NCBI GenBank assembly: GCA_965200525.1
Contig: OZ241368.1
Coordinates: 3,224,001 to 3,288,000 of the forward strand
DNA from: JANNPJ01 sp965200525
GTDB taxonomy: Bacteria; Actinomycetota; Actinomycetes; Actinomycetales; Kineosporiaceae
Direction of reading: 5' to 3'
DNA length: 64,000 nt
The position numbers and the translations under genes were made by a program. Under the pieces are notes generated by a model. The model did not search any database. It saw only the letters and a list, made by a program, of their open reading frames with translations, and was not told the origin of the DNA. Below are positions 1 to 7,774 of the stretch, one piece after another (position 1 is the first letter of the stretch; each line of letters opens with the position of its first letter).

Positions 1-614
1 TCGTCGTTGTAGAACTTGATCGAGCTGGTGCCGGCCGGCAGCGAGATCGACAGCCGGGTCACGGCCGGGATCATGAGGTCTTTCGCCCCGGCCAGTTTCA
101 CGACCCGGACCGGATCCTGGTTGACCGCGATCTTCAGCGTCCGCCGGGCCTCGGTCTCGTAGGTGACGGTCAGGGTGCGCCGGCCACCGGTGCGGACGCC
201 CCGGACGAGCATGATCAGGGTGTTCGGGCCGCCGATGTAGCCGACCCGGCTGCCCCCCTGGCAACTGGCGCACTCGATCACCCGCGCCCCACTGCGCACG
301 TTGCCCGGATCGGCGGCCAGCAGTCGGATCGGCGTGAACGGTGGCCTGGTCGCGGTGGCCGAGGCCGACACCGCCGGCGGCATCGCCGACGTCAGGATTG
401 GGGACGGCATCAGGCTGGGGGACGACGTCAGGTTCGGGGACGACGGGCTCGGCCCCGAGGTGCCCCCGGTGGACGGCGTGGAGACGCTCGGCGGTGACGC
501 GGACGCCGTCCCGGACCGGGCCTGGTTCTTCGGCGCCACCAGCGGCGGCACCAGCACCGTGATCGCGGCGACCGCCGCCACCAGCGCGGCCCAGCCCAGG
601 CTGCGACCGGTCAC
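1..614 (-). CDS. Secreted/anchored protein with CBM35/CBM6-like module (3' end outside window)
   Basis: Only the first 204 codons are present; the gene runs off the left edge. The GTG start at 614 overlaps the stop of the response regulator as GTGA, so translation is probably coupled. Residues 5-28 form a hydrophobic signal or anchor segment and residues 30-90 are a Ser/Pro/Thr linker. From about residue 105 the sequence resembles a jelly-roll carbohydrate-binding module: a Cys115-x2-Cys118 pair, then GGSRVGYIGG, and SSIKFYND at the window edge, as in CBM35-type modules. A catalytic domain could lie beyond the edge. Being third in the operon with a kinase and regulator suggests a role in sensing or binding polysaccharide at the cell surface, which is inference. 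Confidence 0.7.
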   Translation of the reverse strand, partial: MTGRSLGWAALVAAVAAITVLVPPLVAPKNQARSGTASASPPSVSTPSTGGTSGPSPSSPNLTSSPSLMPSPILTSAMPPAVSASATATRPPFTPIRLLAADPGNVRSGARVIECASCQGGSRVGYIGGPNTLIMLVRGVRTGGRRTLTVTYETEARRTLKIAVNQDPVRVVKLAGAKDLMIPAVTRLSISLPAGTSSIKFYND

Positions 615-1270
615 GGGCGGCTGCTCCAGCGGGCGATCGCCTCGGTCCGGCTGCGCACCTGCATCTTGGTGAACACGTTCTGCAGGTGGTTCTTCACCGT
701 TTTCTCGGTGACCAGCAGCCGGCGTCCGATGGCGGCGTTGGACAGGCCCTCGCCGACCAGGGCCAGCACCTCCTGCTCCCGCTCGGTCAGGGCGAACCGC
801 AGACGCAGCTGATGCTCATGGTCCCGTCGCTGCTGCGAGGCCCGCTCCTGCGAAACCTGCTCGCGCAGAGCCGAGGTGGCCACCGAGACCGCCAGCGGGG
901 AGAGCCAGCCCTGACCGTCGGCGGCCGCCTGCACCGCCCGCACCAGCTCGGGCGGGTCGAACTCGCCGTGCACCAGAAAGCCGCGGGCCCCGCCGCGCAG
1001 CATGCTCGCGATCAGCTCCGGGCTGGTGTCGCTGGTCAGCACCAGAACGGCGGACTGCTGGGCCAGTTCGCCGATCACCGAGAGGCCGTCGGCGATCGGC
1101 ATCCGGTAGTCCAGCAGGGTCACGGTCGGCCGCAGCCGCCGGGCCTCGGCCAGGGCCTGCTGCCCGTCCTCGGCCTCGGCCACCACCCGGACCTGGTCGG
1201 CTCCGGCGAGGACGCCGCGCAAGGCGGCCCGCACGATCGGGTTGTCGTCCACGATCAGGACGTCGATCAT
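611..1270 (-). CDS. NarL/LuxR-family response regulator
   Basis: This 219-residue protein has an N-terminal receiver (about 1-120) with acidic pocket Asp8/Asp9 and phospho-acceptor Asp54 in LLDYRMP. A C-terminal LuxR-type HTH (about 155-215) contains LTEREQEVLALVGEGLSNAAI and TEKTVKNHLQ. The linker carries an Arg/Gln/Glu-rich helix. The receiver Lys expected after the fifth strand appears replaced by His (GFLVHGEF), which may alter the phosphorylation response. The ATG at 1270 overlaps the kinase stop by four bases, so it is the cognate regulator of that kinase. Likely targets are the downstream CBM gene and the divergent DUF1996 gene (inference). Confidence 0.93.
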   Translation of the reverse strand: MIDVLIVDDNPIVRAALRGVLAGADQVRVVAEAEDGQQALAEARRLRPTVTLLDYRMPIADGLSVIGELAQQSAVLVLTSDTSPELIASMLRGGARGFLVHGEFDPPELVRAVQAAADGQGWLSPLAVSVATSALREQVSQERASQQRRDHEHQLRLRFALTEREQEVLALVGEGLSNAAIGRRLLVTEKTVKNHLQNVFTKMQVRSRTEAIARWSSRP

Positions 1271-2508
1271 CGGCTCGTCCCGGTGACCGGCAGCAGCCCC
1301 GGAACGGAAACCGCCGTCGGGACGAGCACTTCGAGCGTCGTGCCCCGGCCCGGCGCCGAGATCAGCCGCAGGGTGCCGTTCACCGACCGGGCCCGCTCGG
1401 CCATCCCGACCACGCCGTAGTGCCCGCCGGTTCGCAGGGCCCCCAGATCCTCCGGCACGGTGAAGCCGAAACCGTCGTCCCGGAGCCGAAAACCGAGACC
1501 GTTCCGGGTCCGGGTGATGGCCAGGTCGACCTGCTGAGCGCCGGCGTGGCGGGCGATGTTGTTCAGCGCCTCCTGCAGGATGCGGGTCAGCTCGTACCGG
1601 ATCTCGACCGAGGGCTCGACGTCGGCGATCCGGGCCCGCACCGGGATCGAGCCGGCCTGGGTCCAGCGCCGGCAGATCTCCCGGATCGTCTCGGCGAAGT
1701 CCTGGTCGGGGCGGTCCAGGCGCAGCCCTTCGAGCAGCTCGCGGGCCTGATTGGCGGCGGCCGTGGCGCCCTGCGAGACCGTGCCGGCCAGCTGCTCGGC
1801 CAGCGAGGGGTGGCGGCGCAGCGAGGAGGGCAGGGCCAGGGCCGCGAACGAGACCCCGCGCAGGGTCTTGCTGACCGAGTCGTGCAGCTCCCGGGCCAGC
1901 CGCGAGCGCTCGGCCGCCGCCGCCGAGCGCTGGGCCGAGGCCACCGCCCGCACCGAGAGGTCGACGTAGCGGACCAGAGCCGCGGTGGCCACGGCCGTGC
2001 CGATGCCGGCCAGCCCACAGGCCATCGGGAAGGCCAGCACGAAGGCGGCGATGTCGACCGGCGGCCGGGAGCTGTGCAGCACACCGGCCGCGACCAGGTA
2101 GCCCAGGGCGGCGTAACCGGCGGTCAGGGCCAGGGATCGCATCCCCAGCAGTACACCGGCCAGGGCCGAGGCGCCGACCGCACAGCCGAAGAAGGCCACC
2201 CCGCCGTGGCTGAGGGCCAGCACCCCGAGCACGACGGCGCCGTCCACCAGCAGGATCGGCCCGGCCCGGCGCACCACCTGCGGTCGCCGGGCCAGCACCA
2301 CCAGGCCGGCCACCGTGGTCAGCGCCACCACGCCCAGCACCAGGGCCAACCGGCCCGGGTCGTCGACGATGCGCAGCCCGGCCCCGGCGGCGGTTCCGGT
2401 GGCCGCGGCCCGGCCCAGCAGGACCGCCCGGCAGAGCGCGGCCCGCGCGACCATCTGGTCGACGGCCGGCTGGACCGGCTGGACCGGATCGGTCTGGTGG
2501 GCGCTCAC
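1267..2508 (-). CDS. Sensor histidine kinase, HisKA_3 (NarX/DesK-like)
   Basis: This membrane histidine kinase starts, in my reading, at GTG 2508, because AGGAAGGA lies five bases upstream; an ATG at 2538 would add ten residues without a ribosome site. The first ~180 residues are five or six hydrophobic helices. The dimerisation domain has the phosphorylated His in SRLARELHDSVSKTL, and a HATPase_c domain follows with an N-box near NNIARHAG and glycine boxes DDGFGF and GHYGVVGM. It has no large extracellular domain, so the signal is probably sensed in the membrane. It overlaps the response regulator gene by four bases, and the operon diverges from the CBM6-DUF1996 gene. Confidence 0.92.
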   Translation of the reverse strand: MSAHQTDPVQPVQPAVDQMVARAALCRAVLLGRAAATGTAAGAGLRIVDDPGRLALVLGVVALTTVAGLVVLARRPQVVRRAGPILLVDGAVVLGVLALSHGGVAFFGCAVGASALAGVLLGMRSLALTAGYAALGYLVAAGVLHSSRPPVDIAAFVLAFPMACGLAGIGTAVATAALVRYVDLSVRAVASAQRSAAAAERSRLARELHDSVSKTLRGVSFAALALPSSLRRHPSLAEQLAGTVSQGATAAANQARELLEGLRLDRPDQDFAETIREICRRWTQAGSIPVRARIADVEPSVEIRYELTRILQEALNNIARHAGAQQVDLAITRTRNGLGFRLRDDGFGFTVPEDLGALRTGGHYGVVGMAERARSVNGTLRLISAPGRGTTLEVLVPTAVSVPGLLPVTGTSR

Positions 2509-2640
2509 GGGGTCCTTCCTACTCGAGGACGGCGACATCCGTCGAGCACGGCCAGGGGCGGGCCTTTTGCCTCATGTGTCCGGGGTGGACGGCTCCCTAC
2601 CGTACGAACGTCCACGCTCAGCCGGTCAAGGAGGAAGTCC
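2509..2640. promoter_or_regulatory. Divergent intergenic region, candidate operator
   Basis: These 132 bases separate the kinase operon from the CBM6-DUF1996 gene and must hold both promoters. Inverted arms GTGGACG (2585-2591) and CGTCCAC (2609-2615), 17 bases apart, flank an AT-richer TACCGTACGAAC stretch. They could be an operator for the adjacent LuxR-type regulator or a leader hairpin. AAGGAGGAA at 2628-2636 is the ribosome site for the downstream GTG. Confidence 0.4.
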
Positions 2641-4242
2641 GTGCCAGACGGCTTCAGAACATCGAATCAGCCCGTATCAGGACGACGCCGGGTCGCCATC
2701 GCCCGGCGCTCGGCCACCGCCCACCTCCGGGGGCGCCGGGCCGGCGTCGGGCTGGCCGTCGGGGCCCTGGCCGTGGTGGCGGCCCTCGCCGTCAGCTCGG
2801 GCCTGGAGCCGCCGGGCAGTGTCCGGATCGCCACCGCGGCCGCCGTCATCGGCCCGGACGCCGCCCCGGCGGACGTCGCCCCGGCGGGCGCGATCAAGGC
2901 GGCCTCGTTCAGCGGTCAGTCCGGGGCCCAGGTCGAGAACACAGCGGACGTCGGCGGTGGCCAGAACGTCGGCTGGCTGGGCAACGGCGACTGGCTGCGG
3001 TACGACGGTGTCGAGCTCGGCCCGGCCGGCGACCTGACCACCACGATGCGGATCGCCGCCTCCCGGGACGACGCGAACCCGCGACCGGGCGCCGTGCAGG
3101 TCCGGATCGACTCGGTGACCGGCCCGCTGGTCGGCTCGATCGCGGTGGCCTCGACCGGTGGCTGGCAGACCTGGGTCACCCGGACCGACACCCGGGCCGC
3201 GGCCGGTGGCAAGCACACCGTCTACCTGGTGATGGCCAGTGACCAGGGCCGCGACTTCGTCAACGTCAATTGGTTCGCGTTCAACTCGACCGCTGTCAGC
3301 ACCACTCCCACCAGCACCACTCCCACCAGCACCCCAGCCATCACCCCGACCATCACCCCCACCCCCACCGCGAGTTCCTCGACGGGCACCGGCTGGATCG
3401 ACGTCGACCAGGCTGCGTGGAAGGCCCAGCTGGCCGCGTTCAACGCCATGACCCCGCGCCCGGTGCCGGCCGGCTCCCGCACCAACCCCGAGTTCAACGC
3501 CACCTGCACCTACAGCCACTCGGCGCCGGACGACCCGATCGTCTTCCCGGGTCTGAAGGGGGCCTCGCACCTGCACTCGTTCCTCGGCAACGACAGCACC
3601 GACGCCAACACGACCGCGGGCGACCTGCTGAAGTTCACCGCCTCCAGCTGCAAGCCGTTGGAGGACCACTCGGCCTACTGGATCCCGTCGCTGAACGAGA
3701 ACGGCAACTGGGTCGAGCCGAGCCAGGTGGTTGTCTACTACGGCTCGCTCGAGGCCGACCCGGCCAAGACCGTGCCCATGCCTCAGGGTCTGCGGATGAT
3801 CGCCGGCGACGCCAAGCTCCAGGTGCCCACCCCGAAGGGCGCGGTCAACCAGTTCTACTGTGCCGGTGGCCCGCAGGACGGCAAGGAGCGCAGCACGGAC
3901 GGCAACTGGCCGGTCTGCGGTGACGGCGGCACGCTGCACTTCACCCTGCGGTTCCCGGACTGCTGGGACGGCGCTCACCTGGACAGCCCGACCCACAAGG
4001 GGCACGTCTCCTTCGGCTACGCCGGCACCTGCCCGGCCGCCTTCCCGGTGCCCATCCCGGCGGTGACGTTCTCGATCTCCTACCCGACCAGCGGCACCAC
4101 CGCCGGCTTCCACCTCTCCTCGGGCCTGGCCTCGTCCATGCACGGGGACGGCTTCTTCGCCTGGGACGACGACGCCATGGCCCACCGGGTCAAGGACTGC
4201 GTGGTGCAGACCACGCCCTGCAACACCGCCGGCCAGTTCTGA
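2641..4242 (+). CDS. Secreted CBM6-like plus DUF1996 protein
   Basis: I start this 533-residue protein at GTG 2641, four bases after AAGGAGGAA. A basic N-terminus leads into a hydrophobic segment at about 35-53 (signal or anchor). Residues ~83-215 are a CBM6-like galactose-binding fold (QNVGWLGNGDWLRYDGVELG, then VNVNWFAFN). A Thr/Pro linker (218-250) contains TTPTS repeats. The rest is DUF1996, with HLHSFLGN, WIPSLNENG, CSYTH-type Cys residues and the C-terminal HGDGFFAWDD signature. DUF1996 has no assigned enzymatic activity that I know of; it occurs in secreted fungal and actinobacterial proteins and conserves His/Asp, suggesting a catalytic or metal site. Position beside a carbohydrate-linked two-component system suggests glycan binding or processing. 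Confidence 0.85.
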   Translation: MPDGFRTSNQPVSGRRRVAIARRSATAHLRGRRAGVGLAVGALAVVAALAVSSGLEPPGSVRIATAAAVIGPDAAPADVAPAGAIKAASFSGQSGAQVENTADVGGGQNVGWLGNGDWLRYDGVELGPAGDLTTTMRIAASRDDANPRPGAVQVRIDSVTGPLVGSIAVASTGGWQTWVTRTDTRAAAGGKHTVYLVMASDQGRDFVNVNWFAFNSTAVSTTPTSTTPTSTPAITPTITPTPTASSSTGTGWIDVDQAAWKAQLAAFNAMTPRPVPAGSRTNPEFNATCTYSHSAPDDPIVFPGLKGASHLHSFLGNDSTDANTTAGDLLKFTASSCKPLEDHSAYWIPSLNENGNWVEPSQVVVYYGSLEADPAKTVPMPQGLRMIAGDAKLQVPTPKGAVNQFYCAGGPQDGKERSTDGNWPVCGDGGTLHFTLRFPDCWDGAHLDSPTHKGHVSFGYAGTCPAAFPVPIPAVTFSISYPTSGTTAGFHLSSGLASSMHGDGFFAWDDDAMAHRVKDCVVQTTPCNTAGQF

Positions 4243-4278
4243 GCCACTTCTGAGCCCAGTTCTGAGCTGGTTCTGAGC
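4237..4278 (+). repeat. Four copies of TTCTGAGC spanning the stop codon
   Basis: TTCTGAGC occurs at 4237-4244, 4248-4255, 4260-4267 and 4271-4278, at 11, 12 and 11 base steps. The first copy contains the TGA stop of the DUF1996 gene. It is an example of the stop-context duplications seen after several genes in the window. Confidence 0.85.
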
Positions 4279-4294
4279 TGGGCGAGCCAGACGG

Positions 4295-4329
4295 GTGAGG
4301 TCCGGTCCCTCCGGGGGGCCGGGCCTCAC
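4295..4329 (+). terminator. Intrinsic-type hairpin after DUF1996 gene
   Basis: GTGAGGTCCGGTCCCTCC pairs with GGGGGGCCGGGCCTCAC with a few G-T pairs, giving a long GC-rich stem with almost no loop. There is only a short T tract afterwards (ACCTTTGC), as is common in high-GC actinomycetes. Confidence 0.65.
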
Positions 4330-4380
4330 CTTTGCTTCCCAGCTTCCGGCCCCTTCACCTTTGCTGCAGCTCAGGCGACG

Positions 4381-4505
4381 AAGAGTTTTTCTAAAGCTTA
4401 AATTTATGCGCATTTGATCCCGTTAACGACAGTCTGCGAACCGCCGCGCCCGGTATCGGCCGTACTGGGCGTCCTCGTCGTCCCGCCTGTCTTCGAAGGA
4501 GCATC
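4381..4505 (+). promoter_or_regulatory. AT-rich leader and promoter region of the alginate lyase
   Basis: The stretch 4385-4430 is far more AT-rich than its surroundings (TTTTTCTAAAGCTTAAATTT), as expected for a promoter or operator, and holds small palindromes ATGCGCAT and CGTTAACG. No recognised consensus was found. GAAGGAGC just before ATG 4506 is the ribosome site. Confidence 0.35.
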
Positions 4506-5342
4506 ATGTCCCGCACCCACCCGATCGCTGCCGCCGTCCTGGCCGCCACCACCCTGGGGGTCCTGCTGACTAGCCCGGCCGCGCCGGCCTCGGCGTCCCG
4601 AATCGGCGAGGCGGGCACCACGGTCGGCCCGCTGAGCGCCGCGGCGGCCACCCTGAACCCGTCCGTGGCCCCGGGCGGCAACTTCAACCTGTCCGTCTGG
4701 TCGCTGCAACTGCCGTTCGGTTCGCCGGGCTCGCCCACCACGATCGGCCCGGCCCAGCTCAAGGGCGCCTCCGGGTACACCAATCCGGCCTACTTCTGGA
4801 CCGACAAGAACGACGGCTCGATGACGTTCTGGGATCCGGAAGCCGGCGTCACCACGCCCAACTCCAACTACGCCCGCAGCGAACTGCGGGAGATGAACGC
4901 CAACGGCAGCGCGGCCGACTGGTCGCTCAGCGGCACCCACCGGCTGAGCGCCACCCTGCGGATCGTCTCGGTGACCAAGAGCGTCTGCGTGGGCCAGATC
5001 CACGTCGGCTCGGGCGGCAGCTCGACCAAGCCTCTGGTCGAGCTCTACTACGCCCCCAACGGCGACATCACCCTGGGCACCGAGAACTCGACGTCCGGCG
5101 GCCAGACCCGGCACAAGATCACCAACGTGCCCCTCGGGCAGAAGTGGAGCTACGTGATCGCGGTGGTCGGCGGCCGGCTCAGCCTGACCGTCAACGGCAG
5201 CACCACGACCTACCCGATCCCGGCCTCGTTCAACGCCTACCACCAGTACTTCAAGGCCGGCGACTACAACCAGTCGTCCTCCAGCAGCACCTCCAACGGA
5301 GCCAAGGTCAAGTTCTACGCCCTCACCGTCGCCCACAGTTAG
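4506..5342 (+). CDS. Secreted alginate lyase, polysaccharide lyase family 7
   Basis: This 278-residue protein has a signal peptide with probable cleavage after ASA30 and a single PL7 jelly-roll domain. The three PL7 motifs are intact: RSELREM (124-130), QIH (164-166) and YFKAGDYNQ (248-256). They hold the catalytic Arg, Gln, His and Tyr that cleave alginate by beta-elimination. The QIH variant is usually associated with guluronate-containing substrates, whereas QVH enzymes favour poly-mannuronate, so G or MG blocks are the likely target. Size fits a minimal PL7 enzyme without a binding module. AAGGAGC seven bases upstream supports ATG 4506. A perfect hairpin follows. Confidence 0.93.
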   Translation: MSRTHPIAAAVLAATTLGVLLTSPAAPASASRIGEAGTTVGPLSAAAATLNPSVAPGGNFNLSVWSLQLPFGSPGSPTTIGPAQLKGASGYTNPAYFWTDKNDGSMTFWDPEAGVTTPNSNYARSELREMNANGSAADWSLSGTHRLSATLRIVSVTKSVCVGQIHVGSGGSSTKPLVELYYAPNGDITLGTENSTSGGQTRHKITNVPLGQKWSYVIAVVGGRLSLTVNGSTTTYPIPASFNAYHQYFKAGDYNQSSSSSTSNGAKVKFYALTVAHS

Positions 5343-5363
5343 AACCGCCGGTCCATCCCGATC

Positions 5364-5404
5364 GCCCCCCGGCTCGATGATCTACGTCACTCGAGCCGGG
5401 GGGC
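5364..5404 (+). terminator. Perfect 14-bp hairpin terminator after alginate lyase
   Basis: GCCCCCCGGCTCGA (5364-5377) is exactly complementary to TCGAGCCGGGGGGC (5391-5404), with a 13-base loop. It starts 22 bases after the stop codon. Confidence 0.88.
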
Positions 5405-5509
5405 TCTCGCGGCCTACCCTCGAGCAGGGGGACGTCGAGGGTGAACTCCTGTCGCGTCACGCCGGGCCCGATGACACGATCGCGGTCCGCTGACTATGGG
5501 AGATTCGCT

Positions 5510-7711
5510 TTGTCTGACGCCGTGAGTTCCAAGGACACCGCCGTGCCGCCGGTCATTCCGGCCGACACGCCGTCGATCGCGGATCGGGCCACCGGCCCGG
5601 TGCAGGTGTGGCCGGGCAAGGCCTACCCCCTGGGAGCCACCTACGACGGGTACGGCACCAACTTCGCCCTGTTCAGCGAGGTGGCCGACAAGGTCGAGCT
5701 CTGCCTCTTCGACGCCGCCGGCGTCGAGACCAGGGTGGAGCTGCCCGAGGTCGACGGCTTCGTCTGGCACGTGTTCCTGCCCGGCGTCGAGCCCGGCCAG
5801 CGGTACGGCTACCGGGTCCACGGCCCCTACGACCCGGAGAACGGGCACCGCTGCAATGCGGCCAAGCTGCTGCTGGACCCGTACTCCAAGGCGATCGACG
5901 GCATCTTCCACTGGGACCAGTCGCTGTTCAGCTACAACTTCGGCGACCCGGACAGCCGGAACGACGACGACTCCGCGGCCAGCATGCCCCGCTCGATCGT
6001 GATCAACCCGTTCTTCGACTGGGGCGTCGACCGGCCGCCGAAGCGCGAGTACGCCGACACGGTGATCTACGAGGCCCACGTCAAGGGCCTGACCAACACC
6101 CACCCGGGTATTCCGGAGCAGATCCGCGGTACCTACTCCGCGATCGCCCACCCGGTGAGCATCGATCACCTGAAGACACTCGGGATCACGGCGATCGAGC
6201 TGATGCCGGTGCACCACTTCGCCAACGACTCGACCCTGATCGACAAGGGCCTGTCCAACTACTGGGGCTACAACACGATCGGGTTCTTCGCCCCCGACCC
6301 GAAGTACACCTCCACCCGCACCCCGGGCGGGCAGGTGCAGGAGTTCAAGGCCATGGTCCGGGCTCTGCACGAGGCCGACATCGAGGTGATCCTCGACGTC
6401 GTCTACAACCACACCGCCGAGGGCAACCACATGGGCCCGACCCTGTCGATGCGCGGGATCGACAATGCCGCCTACTACCGCACGGTCGAGGACGACCAGC
6501 GGTACTACATGGACTACACCGGCACCGGCAACTCGCTCAACGTCCGGCACCCGCACTCCCTGCAGCTGATCATGGACTCGCTGCGCTACTGGGTCACCGA
6601 GATGCACGTCGACGGCTTCCGGTTCGACCTGGCCTCGACCCTGGCCCGCGAGTTCTACGACGTCGACCGGCTCTCCAGCTTCTTCGAACTGGTCCAGCAG
6701 GACCCGACGGTCAGCCAGGTCAAGCTCATCGCCGAGCCCTGGGACGTCGGCCCGGGCGGTTACCAAGTGGGCAACTTCCCGCCCCAGTGGACCGAGTGGA
6801 ACGGCAAGTACCGGGACACGGTCCGCGACTTCTGGCGCGGAGAACCGGCCACGCTGGGCGAGTTCGCGGCCCGGATCACCGGCTCGGCCGACCTCTACGA
6901 GCACTCGGCCCGCCGTCCGGTCGCCTCGATCAACTTCGTCACCGCCCACGACGGCTTCACCCTGCGCGACCTCGTCTCGTACAACGAGAAGCACAACGAG
7001 GCCAACGGTGAGGACAACAACGACGGCGAGAGCACCAACCGGTCGTGGAACTGCGGGGTCGAGGGCCCGACCGACGACCCGGCGATCAACGCCCTGCGCT
7101 CGCAGCAGCAGAAGAACTTCATCGCCACCCTGCTGTTGTCCCAGGGCGTGCCCATGCTCTGTCACGGCGACGAGCTCGGCCGCACCCAGGGCGGCAACAA
7201 CAACGGCTTCTGCCAGGACGACGAGATCACCTGGATCGACTGGAGCACGGCCGACGCCGAGCTGCAGGCCTTCACCGAGCAGGCGTCGGCGCTGCGGGCC
7301 GAGCACCCGATCTTCCGCCGACGCCGGTTCTTCGACGGACTGCCGGTGCGCCGGCGAGGCAGCGAAGGCGTGCCAGACATCAGCTGGTTCACCCCCGACG
7401 GCTCGGAGATGACCGAGGAGGACTGGGGATCGGGGTTCGGCAAGTCGGTGGGCGTGTTCCTCAACGGCCGGGGTATCTCCGGGACCGACGCCCGCGGCGA
7501 GCGGATCATCGACGACTCGTTCATCATGATCTTCAACGCGCACTACGAGGACATCGAGTTCACCCTGCCCTCGGCCGACTACGGGACGGCCTGGACGGTG
7601 GTGCTGGACAGCCAGCCGGGGGAGGGTCCGGACCCCGACACCTTGAAGGCCGAGGCCGTAATCACGGTCGAGGCGCGTTCTCTGGTTGTGCTCTCGCACC
7701 CGACCCGCTGA
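5510..7711 (+). CDS. glgX: Glycogen debranching enzyme (isoamylase type, GH13)
   Basis: GlgX hydrolyses alpha-1,6 branches of phosphorylase-trimmed glycogen. The protein has an N-terminal CBM48 (VWPGKAYPLGATYDGYGTNF) then a GH13 barrel with DVVYNHTAEGN, DGFRFDLAS (nucleophile Asp), LIAEPWD (acid/base Glu) and NFVTAHDGF (transition-state Asp). Length, about 733 residues, is normal. The start is uncertain: the family normally begins near the CBM48. I favour TTG 5510, seven bases after GGGAG, over in-frame GTG 5441 and ATG 5471, which lack clear ribosome sites. The gene stands alone; a bidirectional hairpin separates it from the convergent nuclease gene. Confidence 0.93.
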   Translation: MSDAVSSKDTAVPPVIPADTPSIADRATGPVQVWPGKAYPLGATYDGYGTNFALFSEVADKVELCLFDAAGVETRVELPEVDGFVWHVFLPGVEPGQRYGYRVHGPYDPENGHRCNAAKLLLDPYSKAIDGIFHWDQSLFSYNFGDPDSRNDDDSAASMPRSIVINPFFDWGVDRPPKREYADTVIYEAHVKGLTNTHPGIPEQIRGTYSAIAHPVSIDHLKTLGITAIELMPVHHFANDSTLIDKGLSNYWGYNTIGFFAPDPKYTSTRTPGGQVQEFKAMVRALHEADIEVILDVVYNHTAEGNHMGPTLSMRGIDNAAYYRTVEDDQRYYMDYTGTGNSLNVRHPHSLQLIMDSLRYWVTEMHVDGFRFDLASTLAREFYDVDRLSSFFELVQQDPTVSQVKLIAEPWDVGPGGYQVGNFPPQWTEWNGKYRDTVRDFWRGEPATLGEFAARITGSADLYEHSARRPVASINFVTAHDGFTLRDLVSYNEKHNEANGEDNNDGESTNRSWNCGVEGPTDDPAINALRSQQQKNFIATLLLSQGVPMLCHGDELGRTQGGNNNGFCQDDEITWIDWSTADAELQAFTEQASALRAEHPIFRRRRFFDGLPVRRRGSEGVPDISWFTPDGSEMTEEDWGSGFGKSVGVFLNGRGISGTDARGERIIDDSFIMIFNAHYEDIEFTLPSADYGTAWTVVLDSQPGEGPDPDTLKAEAVITVEARSLVVLSHPTR

Positions 7712-7716
7712 AACCA

Positions 7717-7758
7717 GTTCGGGGGCGGCGAGCCGATCGGCTCACCGCCCCCGCGAAC
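7717..7758. terminator. Bidirectional hairpin between glgX and the nuclease gene
   Basis: CGGGGGCGG (7720-7728) pairs with CCGCCCCCG (7745-7753), and the interior GAGCCGATCGGCTC is itself palindromic. It lies between two convergent stop codons and can serve both. Confidence 0.8.
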
Positions 7759-7774
7759 GGGTGGGCGATCCGGA

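Noticed and set aside
1420..2640. Upstream in-frame extension of the CBM6-DUF1996 gene over the kinase gene
   Set aside because: The long frame is antisense to a clear histidine kinase; AAGGAGGAA and GTG 2641 define the real start.
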